Positions 12,301 through 24,914 of a stretch of 64,000 nt of DNA are shown here, piece by piece. Numbering within the stretch: the first letter of the stretch is position 1; each line of letters starts with the position of its first letter. Source of the stretch: Limanda limanda (taxonomy: Eukaryota > Chordata > Actinopteri > Pleuronectiformes > Pleuronectidae); NCBI RefSeq assembly GCF_963576545.1, contig NC_083655.1, positions 19,824,204 to 19,888,203 of the forward strand. The letters run 5' to 3'. The notes under the pieces were generated by a model. It made no database searches. It saw nothing but the letters and a program-made list of their open reading frames with translations, and was not told where the DNA came from. The translations under genes and the position numbers were made by a program.

Positions 12301-14310
12301 TCACACAGAGTATGTTTGATAGGGGTACATGTCGCTCCCTGGCCAGGTATGGCTACAGACAGAATAGAAATCACATGGGGGGGCTATGGGGAACATTGTT
12401 TCATTGCCACAATGTTCCTGTCAGCAGTCAGCACAGTAAAAGAGCCCAACGGGACCTGTCAGTGTCTGTCAGAAAGTGCACACAGAAAAGAAGCCAATGC
12501 CTCACTCAGTTTAGCAAAGAAATTGCACCATTAAACTCAACTGACTGCACCTTTCTCCAAGCCTGTGCAAACACAAACCAATGCACTCTCTTGCACTAAC
12601 AATATTAAGGCGAGTGTTACCACAGTCTAACATGGGAAGCTGCCATGCAGTTTATATTCTGCTGCTTGAGAATAGTGCCTGAAAATACTTGTAGTTTTAG
12701 CTTCATTACACTCCAATTTGCTATAGCATTGATTTTGAAATGATTTCAGCTGACTGCAAGGCATACAGAGCAGAGTCCCAGAGGACCTCGCTGAGCCTTT
12801 CAAACAATACTGTCCCAATTCCTGCAATCATTAGAACACTCTCAAGAGTCAGTTGATATTGGTTGGTTGAACATTTAACAGTTTGCGATGAATGTTAATA
12901 TTCAGTGCCAGTATACAAATTGTTGAGTTCCTGACACAGACACATGACATGATGCTTGCTATTATTTTAACCATAACCATGACTATTATAATTAGATTTT
13001 TGGCCGTTAAAATCCAATAATTTAAGAAATCAAGGAAAATGTTTTTTTTCGCATTTCGCATTGCTAAAGAAATTGGAAGACAAATTTTGGATCTGCAACA
13101 AAACTGATTGGGTTCTTCCCAAAATGTCTACTTCACTGTGAAGTACATTATAATTGCACCAGGTTTCCACATCACACTAAATACTGTATCTTGCATACAA
13201 ATGACCCTATGACCTTAGGGCCCTGTAAAAAACAGGAATTCCACTCCAGTGATAAGGTTTTATTATTAAAAAAAATAAACACTTGGGTGGGGGACTTGCC
13301 TTTAATGGTGCTGCCTTTGACAGATGCAACTTCTTTGGGCATCAGTCTCTCTTTGAATATGGAGCAGGGGCTCTTGTAGATGATTTATATTCACAAGGCT
13401 CACAACAATGATGTATCCATGGGTGTGCAAAATAATTTACTACCCCCCATGGCTTGATAAGGCAGTGTTGTGCCTCCCCTTTGAATATTTTACCTGAAGA
13501 CTCTAAGGGTTGCTAAGCAGGGTGACACACTTGTTGAGGAACCACTTCACTGCAATGACTCATTCTTCCTCCTTACAAGTACACAGTCAGTCATATCCCC
13601 CATCCTCTCCATCAATACCCTGCACCCAGGTAGACATGACTGCCCAAAGGAAAGACAAATATTAAATAAAAATGTTAATAATAATAAATAGAAACAAAAA
13701 AAAGCAAACAAAAGACAGAAAAACAAATTACTGTAATAGAAAAAAAACGTGTCCTTAGTTTACGGTGTATATTGTCCATAGCAGCTCAGGGTCAGTATAT
13801 TTGTTTTTCCAAAAAAAGCTTTAAATTTGGAGGAAACTGATTTATTCAAACCAAAGTATGCATTTCTTTGTAAAATATGTAATCATAAGAAATATTCTGC
13901 ATTCTTCTCAACTAAATGAAAACCAGGCATTACCTTTAATAAATGTGAACAGGGGTTTGAGTAAATTACTACCTCCAAAACTGATTTGGTGGAAATGGAA
14001 ATTAAACTCAAACACTTCAGGTCACACATTGCCAAAATACTTGCATTTATGTTCCATCTGAAGTTTTGCATCTAGCGCAGGTAATTTATCTTTGGAACTG
14101 TATGCACCTTTAAATGACTTAGATACAAATTCATGAATTAATGCATGGATGAAGTGAACATCTTAATTTTGTAACTTGAAAATGCTTAAAGAAAGGTTGT
14201 CATCGAAGACCATCCCTAATTATCTTTCCCACATATTTACTAAGGCTCCTTCTGATGAATATAAATCGACATGACATTTGTTTGTATGAGCATATCATAT
14301 AATCACGCAT
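9346..14310. other. Intergenic or intronic DNA
   Basis: No gene is recognised over almost 5 kb. The region carries one short SINE-like motif (see 10,080) and, at about 10,150-10,240, a compact stretch containing the octamer-like atgcaaataaatt that could be regulatory. The open frames at 12,312-12,599 and 12,316-12,534 overlap in two frames and look like chance. Confidence 0.55.
10079..10118 (+). repeat. V-SINE-like conserved core fragment
   Basis: Contains gtaagtggctttggataaaa followed by a diverged 'gcgtctgccaaatga'-type word. This is the conserved segment seen in V-SINE-type and other fish SINEs. The same core occurs on the opposite strand near 63,171. Only the core is recognisable; a tRNA-like head is not. 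Confidence 0.5.
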
Positions 14311-14690
14311 TATGGAACTCCAGAAAAGGTGGTGGACCACACAGTTGTAATGTAACCACATGGCCAAACTGAGCTATCTGGAAGAAGGGCCTGGGTAAGA
14401 CATGTGACCGTGAGGCTGGGGGTCAGTGTGGCTTTGCTCCAGACATGTGGAGAAGGGAAAACCATCCTGAAAAAGCCCTGCCCTGATCTGGGCTTTATGG
14501 CAGAGTAGCCAGACGGAAGCTTCTCCTCAGAGAAATATACATGAAAGCCTGCTTAGAGTTGGCAAGAGGCATCTAAAGGAGTCTCAGACTGTGAGTAACA
14601 AGATTCTCTGGTGCGATGAAAGCAAGTTTGAACTATTTGGCCTCAATTCTACACATCATGTCGTGAGGAAACCAGACACAACACTTTGAG
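14310..14690 (+). pseudogene. Tc1/mariner transposase relic
   Basis: Sequence words follow a Tc1-like (salmonid/Sleeping Beauty-type) transposase gene in order: tggccaaactgagc (14,361), gaagaagggcct (14,381), a 'ggctttatggcagagt' word (14,490), cagacggaagcttctcctca (14,511), 'actgtgagtaacaagattct' (14,588) and the region encoding LWCDESKFELFG (about 14,609), which corresponds to the second catalytic Asp block of the DDE domain. Only the middle of the gene remains. Compared with the family it is broken by several small insertions and deletions, and no long frame is left. Neither terminal inverted repeat is visible. Confidence 0.75.
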
Positions 14691-17600
14691 TTGGTTGTCC
14701 AGGCTTCTTTTTTTTTTAGCTCTGGTTTGCCTCATTGTGTGGCTTTCAAAATCCTGTGGAGTCACTTTCATTTACCACCGGTCGACTCGAATGAATGGAG
14801 AAGATGAATAGAGAAATAGGACAGACCTGACAGAAACACAAAGTGTCACAGTTAATGGTCTGAGTACATCAATAAAGTGATATTGCAGTGTTTCCTTGAA
14901 ACAATTGTGCTGTATCAATGTCTGCATAGCAGGGATAGAAAATGTTTATCCCAGGATCAATTGATTTTCAAAGCCATGAAGCAGGCAAATAAATGTATAT
15001 GAGATTTCTTAAAGCACATTGTAGAGTAATGACTCTGCTGCAGCCACTAACATTCCACTTGCACCACACCAATGGTCAGAAACAGGCGGCCCCCTGACCA
15101 GAACTGGCCTGCCAGTGATAACCTTGAACTGATGCCATATCTTTGACATGCCAGCAACATGTAGAGAATTACTTAATCTTTTGCAACATTGCAAACTTTG
15201 CAAAGTTTTTGTTGCAATGCTTTTATCCAAGCTGAATTGCAGAGCATTCCTGGAATGTTTGCTTTGCATACATTCTATGAAGTAAGAGTTTCATTGTTCT
15301 ATATTAAAATGTCCAATATTTTTTTTTACCATATTATGGACACAAACATCTGTCCTGTTTGGTTTTACAGATCCTGCCAATACCCTTCCTTTGCATATGT
15401 TCCACTAAGCACAGAACATAAAGAAGGGAGCTGCTGGGGACTAGCTCCATGTGGGTAAAGGAGGTATTACCAATCATGCACTCGGTAGGCTCGTAAATCA
15501 CACCAATGCCACACAAATCAAAATTAACCCGGGAAAGAAAGAGCATCAAACTGTCAAAGAGGCAGTCAACATATCAAAATTATAAGGTATTTGTCATAAA
15601 AATCTATATCACTGGATATGAAAACTGGAAGCTGAAATATTCCTGCTACCTGACATGAAAGATGTGTTTATCAAAGGGGGAGATGGTGTTTTTAGGACAC
15701 AATTTAAACTGCATAACCAAATACATCGGTGAGGCAGCCACCCTGTCAATCTATCACACGTGTACATTTTGTATTTGTCTTCTTGGTTAACGAGCAGGAA
15801 GTCTGTCATCCATGAAAGATGCATTCATCTTTCCATCATTTCAGAAAACATCTGTCTGGCTACGTATAAATCCTTCATGTCTTCTAGCCATACCTTATTG
15901 GGCAGCAGGTATCCCGGCATGTTCATGCAGTGTTCATCAAACAGTGCCTAAACCAACAGTTACACAAATATATCTCACCATTTTAATAACTTAGGAGAAG
16001 GATTAAGATATTAACCAAATGTCTAAATTTGTTAGAGAACTGCATGTGTGGCTATGGAGGAGAAAAGGTTCAAGATCATGCATGTCAGCTTTTCTCGAGG
16101 AACAGTTATATGTATGACTATGTTGAGCTTTAGTCAGGACTGCGAGGCCGACCCTCCCTGTGAACTCAAACCGACTATTAGAATCTCTAAGTACTTCCTC
16201 TGCCTTTGTCTGTACGCCTCGGTCTCCAAACTCCACATCCCTCCGTCAGATCAGCATGATGGAATGGTGGGCTGCCAAGCCACGGGCATTTAACAACATC
16301 TGAATAGCTGCCAGGCATTTCATATGAGATTTTCAGACAGAAGAAGAAAAGGCCTGCGATTTGTCAGATTGGGGAGTGCTGGATGCTGCCAGTCTCCTCA
16401 CCACTCTGACTATTAAACCCTCGGCAGGAGGGATTCCTGAACCCCACTGCTGACTTCCAAACAAGACACACATACAGCCAGATACTGCAGTGCTAATTCT
16501 CCTTTCAGCAGTTTCTCCAGCTGAATGTGTTTCCTTTAGGCTGTCTCTGTGAACAGCCCTGTCTCACATACGCCTGTGACGGCTCAATATCAGTTCAAAC
16601 TCTCTCCTCCTCTCAATCTGAACACTATTGTTTGGCCTTCATGTCAAGGCTAAACTGTCCTAACTCCCTGTGGCAGCAGTCATGTTGCTCCTTAGATGTT
16701 TTCTTTAAAAGGTAAATGACTCAGGGCAAACACGTAAAGGCTACGTATTATAATGAAAAAAATACAAGATATATACCTACATCTTTATCTTAACCTTCTG
16801 ACTTGCAGAAGAGGAAAAAACATAAGATAAAATCTCCTGGTAAGGTGAAATACTGAGAGATTTCTCAGAGTCCAGCAGGAATGTGGTAAAGTTGCTATGG
16901 TATCACATTTCCTGCAGGTGAATCCAAAATTGATTGTGGTCCAGACTGAAGCAAATATAAAAAGCAAAGCAGCTAAACTGGGCTAAACGGGAGCAACCTG
17001 TCTTGTCTCAATGAAAAGCATTCCTCTCTTTTCATTACTTTTGATTGCGACGGACTAATGTGCAAAATATATCCACTTTTAAGGAATTTTGAGAATTTAT
17101 TGCAGCCTCTGCATGCACTAAAAGAGAAAAGCTTCTTTATGTCAGGACTTTTCCAAATAGATATTTACTTTGTGTGAGTCATTCTTTTTTAAAGTAATTC
17201 AGAGAAAATGTATGAAGGGAACACCGAGGGTAATTACCTTTTTAGGACATTTAATATCTGGTGATGTTTTTATTCTTGCTAACAATTAAATTCTTATACT
17301 AACAAACTTACACTAACACTGACTGTAGTAACTCCTTGACTGAGCTTAACACTTAAGTAAACATTAACCTTAAAACATGTCTTCCCTATAAGATTTAAGG
17401 ATTTTCTTTTTGTCCCCATATAGAAGACGTCTCCATAATGTGTAAACAGATTTATGGTGACTTAAACCTGGACCGTATACACACAGAGACGCACAAAACT
17501 GTAGTTTGCAGGACTTTGACTTAATCCAACACATATGAGCCTTTAAAACAAATAAAAAAGGAAGTACTAATGGCCTGAGAGTTAGGGAAGATACATTCAG

Positions 17601-17820
17601 ACATTTTTGAGAGATGGACTAACACATTGTTAATATTAAACTTTGAATCTTCTGACAATAACAATAAAATAAACTATTTATATTTTGTTTTGTCATTTGG
17701 AGTTTTTTTTTTAGATTGAATTCTATAAATATATATTCTGATCCTATATCTTTTAATCTATATCTCTTGCAGCACCTCCACTTGCATCGCTGAAGCCACT
17801 CCGGAATCAGGGAGATCACA
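14691..17820. other. Intergenic or intronic DNA, nothing recognised
   Basis: No gene or repeat family recognised. The many 60-90 codon ORFs here overlap on both strands (for example 15,189-15,458 and 15,334-15,549) and have no domain. The part around 16,330-16,470 is somewhat G+C-richer and repeat-free. Confidence 0.55.
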
Positions 17821-17824
17821 TTTA

Positions 17825-18350
17825 AAATCTTGAATAACTTTTGGTGGTGCTCTTTTTCTTGTCCTGGTTCATCTTCAGTTTGTGGGAGATTGTTTTCGGT
17901 TGACTGTTCTTTGTTGGCTCATTCCCTCTTCAGTTCTGTGAAGAGTTTTTTTTGTGGATTTTACTTTCGTTAATAAAAGACTTTATTTTCCTTGAATGCA
18001 TCCTGATGGTCAATTGTTTTCTCCCCGGTTTATTTTTACTCTGACCTATAGCTGTGACACTAACTCTGTGTTGTTTTCAGGATGCTTGGCCACACCTGTC
18101 CCCGTCCCCTCTCCCTGTTCACATCGCGTCTTTGCCTCTCACCTCCACACCTGCACATCCCCTTCAACTCGCCTCGCAGTCTGAAAACCTCTGAGCCACT
18201 CTGATCCTCGTTCAGCAGTCCGTGCATGTTCTGCGTTCCCTTCTGCAGCCTTGGCGTCTTCCAGTGCCGACGGCGACTTCTCACCTCTTCTGTTGTTAGT
18301 TCCGACCCAAGCAGAGACAGAAATGTATTACTTTTGATATTAAAGCCATA
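17825..18350 (+). repeat. Possible retroelement untranslated region or LTR remnant
   Basis: A T-rich section with a pyrimidine-rich 'cttgtcctggttc' word, then ttaataaaagactttatttt (about 17,971), where AATAAA-like signals are followed by a G/T-rich stretch and 'agctgtgacact' (about 18,050). This architecture resembles 3' ends of fish retroelements. I cannot place it in a family and no coding domain adjoins it. The 115-codon minus ORF at 18,060-18,407 is probably chance. Confidence 0.25.
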
Positions 18351-19056
18351 CATCACCTTGAAATTTTTTTCAACAGTCAATGTTAGTGAAGTTATAAAGT
18401 CAATCAAAATATCTTTAGGTCTGATTGTTTTAAATCTCCTGAGGATAAGGTGTACCGCCTGTTGCTGTGAAAACTAAAGCAAAAATGTCTGTGGTTCGGT
18501 AGACCATCTGTCGGTGTATTTTGTTATATAAACCATGGCACAATAAAGCTGGAGAAACTTCATGAGTTAGTGTTTCATCCACTTTATCTCACATAACCTA
18601 CACATCTTAGTTGATTACATCTGGACACCACATTAACTTGAGTTCACTTTACCGGATTTCTTTGTATTTTGAACTTCTTTGGCACTTTTTTCAAGTGTCC
18701 TTACCTCACATGCATCCTATGTCTGCATTATATCCACGTTTTTAATTAAAAACTATACCAACCCAAGGCACTTGTGTGATTAAGGCTTTATTATAACTTA
18801 AATTAGAATTAGTTCAGGGTTAAAAAATATATAGTCACACTATCTATATACACAAATATAGCATGAAAATGTGAACTCAAAGGTTGAACATTTCTTTCAA
18901 AAAGACAAATAAAACGATCGCCTGTGGTCTTCACTGTATAACAACATATGTGAAAGCTCCACATATGCTATGAAACAAAAATAAAAATGCACTTAAGAGT
19001 ATAAGGCACTTAAGGACAGTGAGTAGGTGTGTGAGTCAGCAGACACGTGGGCAGAC

Positions 19057-19107
19057 ACAGCTCCCATCTTACTGGCATTAAACTAATGTCATTAAGATGG
19101 GAGCTGT
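19057..19107. repeat. 51-nt hairpin with 24-bp arms
   Basis: Left arm 19,057-19,080 begins acagctcccatctta; right arm 19,084-19,107 ends taagatgggagctgt. The arms pair at 22 of 24 positions around a 3-nt loop (aac). The loop is too short and the stem too short for a standard vertebrate pre-miRNA, so I call it only an inverted repeat. Confidence 0.9.
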
Positions 19108-20264
19108 ATGCAGCGCTGCTTAGATAATTGGTGCAAACTAACAGATGAAAACCTCCTAAGCTGAAGTGAGGATGTGGTTGGTCAGCCTAAATGCTTTACT
19201 TGAACAAATAATGATTAGCGATTGATTCCTGGCTGAAATAATGCATTACAGGGGAAAATGCAGAAGATCCAATCGACCCTGTATCCCCCTGAATTACCTT
19301 CATATCAGCCGACTCGGGACCTCAGCAGGGATGAGTGTGCCCTGAAGTGGGAGAGAAATGGTACGGAGCTGGTAAAATGCAGCCGTAGCCGCAGGAATAA
19401 GCAAATCCACAGCCAGAGCAGCTGCAGCAGCGCTCAAAGCCATTGGCTGTTTACTGTCAGAGCCTTGCCTTTTGAAATGAGGAATGAGCAATAAATGCAT
19501 CATGTAAGGTGACACATCATACCCCCTTCCTGCAGAACCTGCAATGTTTATAAGGGGACTGGACCAAAACACTAACTGTTCCTCTGGGCTCATAAATGAG
19601 ATGGATGGATATACATTTTAAAGTGTATTTTCATCACATTTGCAAAATATTAGAAATATGTTTCCAATTGAGTTTCCTACTGATTCTTGTCGCTTAGTAT
19701 TGTTTATTATGCTGAGGCTATTTAAACCAGTGCAAAATCATTACATTTATTATTATGATTTATTCAAATGCAATAAGAACATTCAATTTATCCGAAACTT
19801 ATTTAGTTTGTATATCGTGGCTGCTGATGATCCCCTTGTATGGGGGTTGATGTTTTACATTTGAACTGAACTAAACTTGCGGAGCACTGTTAATCTCATT
19901 GTATCCTGCATATGACATTAAAGCTTTCTATATATTAAATATATTAGAGCTATGTGATTTAGATTTTTTTTGTTTTGCCATTGTTTATTAGCCAAGCAAG
20001 CAGAAAAAGTAATCTTTCATCAGACTTTAATGCTATGCTTACAACAAAACTTTGTTTTGCATTAAAATATAATGAATTGATATCTTGTTTTCTGTCTTTA
20101 AATTGATAGGTTCAGATAAATGTTTAAACCAGGTTATTAATGCATGAAGACCGGAGGAAGTCATCATCAGATCAGTTCCTGCTCACGTTTGGTTTGTTGA
20201 GGATGCAAATAAAACGGAGTGATGCGAGCTATAAACAGCTGTTTCTCATTCTCACAGGGAAGCA

Positions 20265-20281
20265 GAGAGAGAGAGAGAGAT
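20265..20281. repeat. GA microsatellite
   Basis: About eight GA units. Confidence 0.85.
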
Positions 20282-20411
20282 ATGAGTAAGAAGTAAGCAA
20301 TAATAATGAAATTAATAACTTTTCTGTTTGGAGTCTGAACCAGTTAGTTACTGCATCAGGACGGACAGAAAAGGAAATAATTCCAGAGTTGCCGGATTTA
20401 TTTTGGCCATT

Positions 20412-20755
20412 GATGAGGGCAGCACAGTGTCGCCTCACTGCTAGAAGGTGAGCAAAAAACCCAGTGTGGCTCCGATCTTCCTGTGTGGAGTTTGCATGGT
20501 CTATGGGTTTACTCCAGCTTCCTCCCAAAATCAAAAGACATGCAGTTTGGAGTTAGCTTCATTGGAGACTCTAAATTGACCGTGGGTGAGATTGCGAGTG
20601 TGAATGGTTGTCTCTGTATGTTGGCTCTGCGATATACAGTAAGCTGGCGACATGTCAAAGGTGTAACTCTCTTGCTAAATTTCAGCTTGGATTGGCTCCG
20701 GCCAACCCTGAAACCCTTAAGAGGGAGTATAAGCTGTACAGATAACGGATAGATG
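20412..20755 (+). repeat. Dispersed fish repeat, nearly full-length copy
   Basis: The consensus words of this family occur in order on the plus strand: gcagcacagtgtcgcctcac (20,421), gtgtggagtttgcatg (20,483), 'ttactccagcttcctcccaa' (20,509), 'aagacatgcag' (20,536), 'gactctaaattgacc' (20,568), gagtgtgaatggttgtctc (20,596), 'gctggcgacatgtc' (20,643), 'gcttggattggctccggcc' (20,685) and the terminal ggatagatg. It is the most complete of at least five copies in the window. Divergence from the remembered consensus suggests an old insertion. The family's class is not certain to me. Confidence 0.7.
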
Positions 20756-22909
20756 ACTTGTATTATGTTCTAAATATAAGCATCAAAATATGGCCCCACC
20801 CCTTATGAAACATGCATTGTGATAAAATCCTCACATTCTCTGCAAAATATTTAGACATTACTTCTGTATTGTTCCATCCCTTGCTCCTATATCTCCTGAG
20901 CTGTAAGCGAGGAACATACTGAGCATTGTGATCAATGTTACAGAAACTACTGCAATAGTAGTGGTGTTCCTTTACAAATCTATTTTAAGAGAGAATGGCC
21001 TTGTATTGACACATCTATAACTTTAAGTGCCTGACCATAACCATTAAAACCTGTAATAATGCTATCGTTACTATACCAGTAGATCTTGTGAGAAAATAAG
21101 TATTTTGTATGGGAACCCCGTCATCACATTAACAGAAATTGTATCCGGTTGTATTTATTTTTCCCACAAATACTGTTAGAAATTAGTGTAATATTAACAT
21201 AATTTCTAGGATATAGTAGATTGCGTTATTCTATTGCTTGGTATGCCACTCCCACTGTCTTTGTCCCGGCCAATGTCAGCAGAACATTGGTCCATGTGTG
21301 TGAACAGCTGAAGCAGTTCACCTAAGCCTTCCCGTCTGCAAAAGCTGGCCCATGTGCTCACCTGCTCTCTCTTTCAACTCCTGACCTTCACTTTGCATCA
21401 CCTTATGCTTCTGGACACACACAACACCTCAGCAGCCCACACTCCGCTCATCCAAGGCTAAACTGGCTGATTTCCACACCCTTTGTTTATTTGTTTCCCC
21501 TTGGGGCGTAATAAATGGCTTCATGTGAACTCACTTCTTGCCACAGTCCATGAGCCAGTCTGTGACATAGTACCAATGGATCTCTTTCAGACAGCCACCA
21601 GATGCAATTCATTTCAATGCTATGAAAATAAACTTTAAAATGTAACAATTTTTAAACCGACACTAATGTTTTGTTTATTTTTATATATATATATATATAT
21701 TCCCGGCTTTAAGACGAGCGGCGCTGCCAAAGGAGCCACCAAAGCAAGTCTTGTTTAAAAAAAGTCTTATTCTTTATGCTACAAATATATATATATATAT
21801 ATATTCTATAAGACTGTTATGTGAATTCAGACTAAAGAGCAGTTTGAAAACTCTCAGGGCCGAATGTGTTGATAACTACGTTTACACCGGCAATATTTCG
21901 GACAAAAAATGAAAAACCTTTTGTTGGTCATTATGTTCCTATACTTACCAATTTGTATGGTCCAAGGGAAATAACTTTTAACCATTAGGACTCAAAAAAG
22001 GAAATGCAACACAAAATAAGGTGACTTCTAAAATATTATGTGGGATATTAAAACGAAAGCATGTAACTTTTTTCTGTTATGTGGATTAAATCATTTCATG
22101 CACAGCCTAGTGGCAATTTATTTGAATGAGCCTTGCTCCTTCAACCATCACAATAAGACAGAGAAGGGTGCTGTTTATCAATACATGAACACACTTCAGG
22201 TTGACAACTCTTGTACCAAGTTCTCAAGCCATTACAAGTCTGGGAGATGTGGTTATGGCTGAGTCACAGGTTAACAAGGTCTCGAGCTCAATGTTCCGAT
22301 GGAAGGATTAAGTTCAGGTTTTGAATAAATTATTCATAAAGGTAAGAATAGCTGTTAACATTAGCGTAGTTACATAGAAAGCAGGTCATGAGCAGGGTTT
22401 GAGCTTTAACATTGGTGGTGGGAAATGTAATGTAAACAATAAAGGCTTCATTAATGAGAAAATTATTCATCAGGATGCCAGAAGGATCATTATCATATCC
22501 TGTCAAAGTATGCTCGAATGAGTAAGGGAATACTGTGAGAATTAACATGGCAAACACCATTCTGCCTTGACAGGAAAATTGTAGATGGGATTTCAAAAAC
22601 TCTGTCTAAAGTTACAACCACCAAGAGCATTAATCAATTAACTGACATTAATGTTCTTAATAATGACCCCACAAACGTAATAGGTAGCTACTATCAGTCA
22701 GTCTCTTGAAACGGCTCTTCAGACGGCATTTAGGATTACACTTTATTTGTATGCACATTGACTGCAACATATTTTTTCTTATTTAGTTAAATTTTTGTAC
22801 CTTAACATATAGGGTATACATAAGTAAAAACCAACATAATTATGTCTTTGTTTAATATGAATGCATAACAGAACTTCTTGAATTCCACACTCAGGAAACA
22901 TGTTCATGA
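20756..22909. other. Intergenic or intronic DNA with TA microsatellites
   Basis: No gene recognised. Two TA repeats (21,682-21,701 and 21,785-21,804) flank a short G+C-rich insert described separately. Confidence 0.55.
21682..21804. repeat. Pair of TA microsatellites flanking an 83-bp G+C-rich insert
   Basis: About 20 bp of (TA)n on each side of tcccggctttaagacgagcgg and following bases. In one plus-strand frame the insert reads FKTSGAAKGATKASLV then a stop, a lysine/alanine-rich string resembling the end of a basic protein. It is too short to assign; it could be chance, a retrocopy fragment or a terminal exon. Confidence 0.6.
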
Positions 22910-23518
22910 CTAGTGTGAGGATTTCAATAATTTAACTATTGCTTTGCTGACAGAATTTTAACCAAATAAAGACAGGTACAGTTTTAGCTAGATATTATGC
23001 CTTCATATAAATGATTAATAATAACCTTTTCCTTCCTAGTGTTTAATCGTGAAATTAGAATGTATGTGCGTCACAACGATGGTCAGTCTCACATCTGTCT
23101 TGATAAGAGAGCCAAGGGGTTTTGTTTTGGTTCATTTGGTGCAGCCGAGAGAGCAGGAACATGATATTTTCTACTCAAAGCTAGGTTATGAGACAACATC
23201 AGGCTGTCAGGATAGAGTTGTCTTGCAACTATCAGAGTAGTAGGAGCGTCATTGGGAGTGGCTCCCTGTTCACTTCCGTATTACAAAAGCCAGGAGGATG
23301 GTTGCGCCTGCGCCCTTTCGAGGAGGAGGAACAGAGATCTACTGTTTTGAAATGGATAGGCGCCGGATGTTTGTGGCGCTCTGATACAACTAGTGTGTGG
23401 AAGCCCATTGTTTTGCTGATTAATAACCTGTTCATTGCTTCCTAAATAAATTCTTGATTGAACAAACAGAGTTCGGCTGATCTTCTCTTAAAGGTTAAAC
23501 GACCACGCCTTACACTAG
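22910..23518 (+). mobile_element. Solo LTR (601 bp) with 4-bp target duplication
   Basis: The segment 22,914-23,514 begins TGTGAGG and ends CCTTACA, giving the TG...CA ends and a 7-bp imperfect inverted repeat usual for LTRs. It is flanked by CTAG on both sides (22,910-22,913 and 23,515-23,518). An AATAAA signal at about 23,445 followed by about 70 bp of possible R/U5 sequence fits plus orientation. No internal retroelement sequence adjoins it, so it would be a recombination-derived solo LTR. The family is not identified. The bases after the right duplication (tgtgag) repeat the first six bases of the LTR, so a longer 10-bp duplication by another mechanism is the alternative reading. Confidence 0.5.
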
Positions 23519-24910
23519 TGTGAGCATGGTCTTCAAGTATCTACAAACTAATTGTTCTTGACTTAACTTTTCTTGGATATCATGGGTGCAAATATTCCCT
23601 CTCCCTTTTTTGTATTGATCCCAGTCTGCATTTTACTGTCTCCGAAGTGAGGGGAGCAGAGTGCTAGGAACGTATGCAGAAACTGCCAATATTACACAAT
23701 GATCTTGTCAGTCAGTGTGGTTGTCATGCGCTTGTTCTTTTTGGTTTGGCACGACTGAAAAAAGAGACACACACACACACACACACACAGTATATATAGG
23801 CTACCCTTCAACAGCTCAGTGGAGCTGAATTGCCATGGCAACGTAGGGCTCAAGAGATTTCCAAGTAGCAGCGCTATGGCAGGAACTCAAAGAGGCGACG
23901 TCTTTAAATGCAAATATCTTGTGGCGAGAGACGATCAGAAGCTAAATGGGGTTAGCCAAGGTTCCAGCAAAACTCAAGACAAAAGAGTAACTATTTGATT
24001 TAAAGACCAAACACAGCATGTTACATGAATTTAGATAAGTCTTTAAAGTAAAGAAAAGTGGACAGCATGCGAGGTAATTTCTTTGCCCATTGTTTGCCAA
24101 AATAGTTTTTCATTTTCACCAAACACTGTTTCACATTTAATAGCTCAATTCTATGAGGATAGTATTGCTCAATTCAAGTGTGATGTTGGATCGAATTTTT
24201 CAGCATGGAGTGTAATTATTGATCTTTCACTCTGGTACACCACTTCCACAATGATCATGCTTTTGTTCAATTTGGCGACAGTACTTCCATTAAGATCACT
24301 TCCCTGTCCTTGAACCATTTCCAAGCACCTGCACATGCTCACAATTAACTTTACAAAACCTGGCTGCCATTCAGTGTATTCAAAGTGTTGCATAATCTAC
24401 ATAATCAGTGGGGTAAGTCTTTATCTTTAAACCTTCAAAACACAAGTTATTTTGTCAGTTAACCTGCAATTTAACCTGCATTTTACTTAATACTTTTAAA
24501 TTCTTTTTAATAATACATGTGTTGCATTCACTGAAGTTTATCTACCGAAGTCTATAAAAAGCTTGGTCTGAGTAGTTGTCTTGTGATCAAAAACATTGAC
24601 TCTAAGGCTGTTCAGTAAATAGTTTTCTAACATACAATAAGTATAGTAACTTCTTATCAACCAGTATCCAGGACAGGCTTAAAATACCAACTTCCGGTAT
24701 AAGTCCCGTCCCTTCCGATTACAGATACAGATAATTTTGTTGGTTGAACAACTACAGATAATGGTGTACTCGCTCATTCCTACCTGTCGTCATGTAGAAC
24801 ATTAGTCTACAGCAGCAGATGCACCTTTCATGACGTTACCTTAACATTGAGCTGGTCTCTACTCTGTCATCCCAGTCTATCCCATTCAAAAAGAGGTAAA
24901 CTGCATGAAC
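23519..24910. other. Intergenic or intronic DNA
   Basis: No gene recognised; a CA microsatellite (23,767-23,789) is the only clear element. Confidence 0.55.
23767..23789. repeat. CA microsatellite
   Basis: About eleven uninterrupted CA units, followed by gtatatatagg. Confidence 0.95.
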
Positions 24911-24914
24911 TCTT

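Larger units (their letters stand above)
18351..20410. other. Intergenic or intronic DNA with one strong hairpin
   Basis: No gene recognised. It contains the hairpin at 19,057-19,107 and a repeat-free, G+C-richer block at about 19,410-19,510 with ccattggctgtttac and atgcatcatg words that could be regulatory. Confidence 0.5.

Noticed and set aside
18060..18407. 115-codon minus-strand ORF
   Set aside because: Arg/Gly-rich from the inverse of a CT-rich tract; no homology recognised.
19057..19107. miR-200-family precursor
   Set aside because: The catcttactgg word is shared with miR-200b star, but the other arm does not match the mature miRNA and the loop is only 3 nt.
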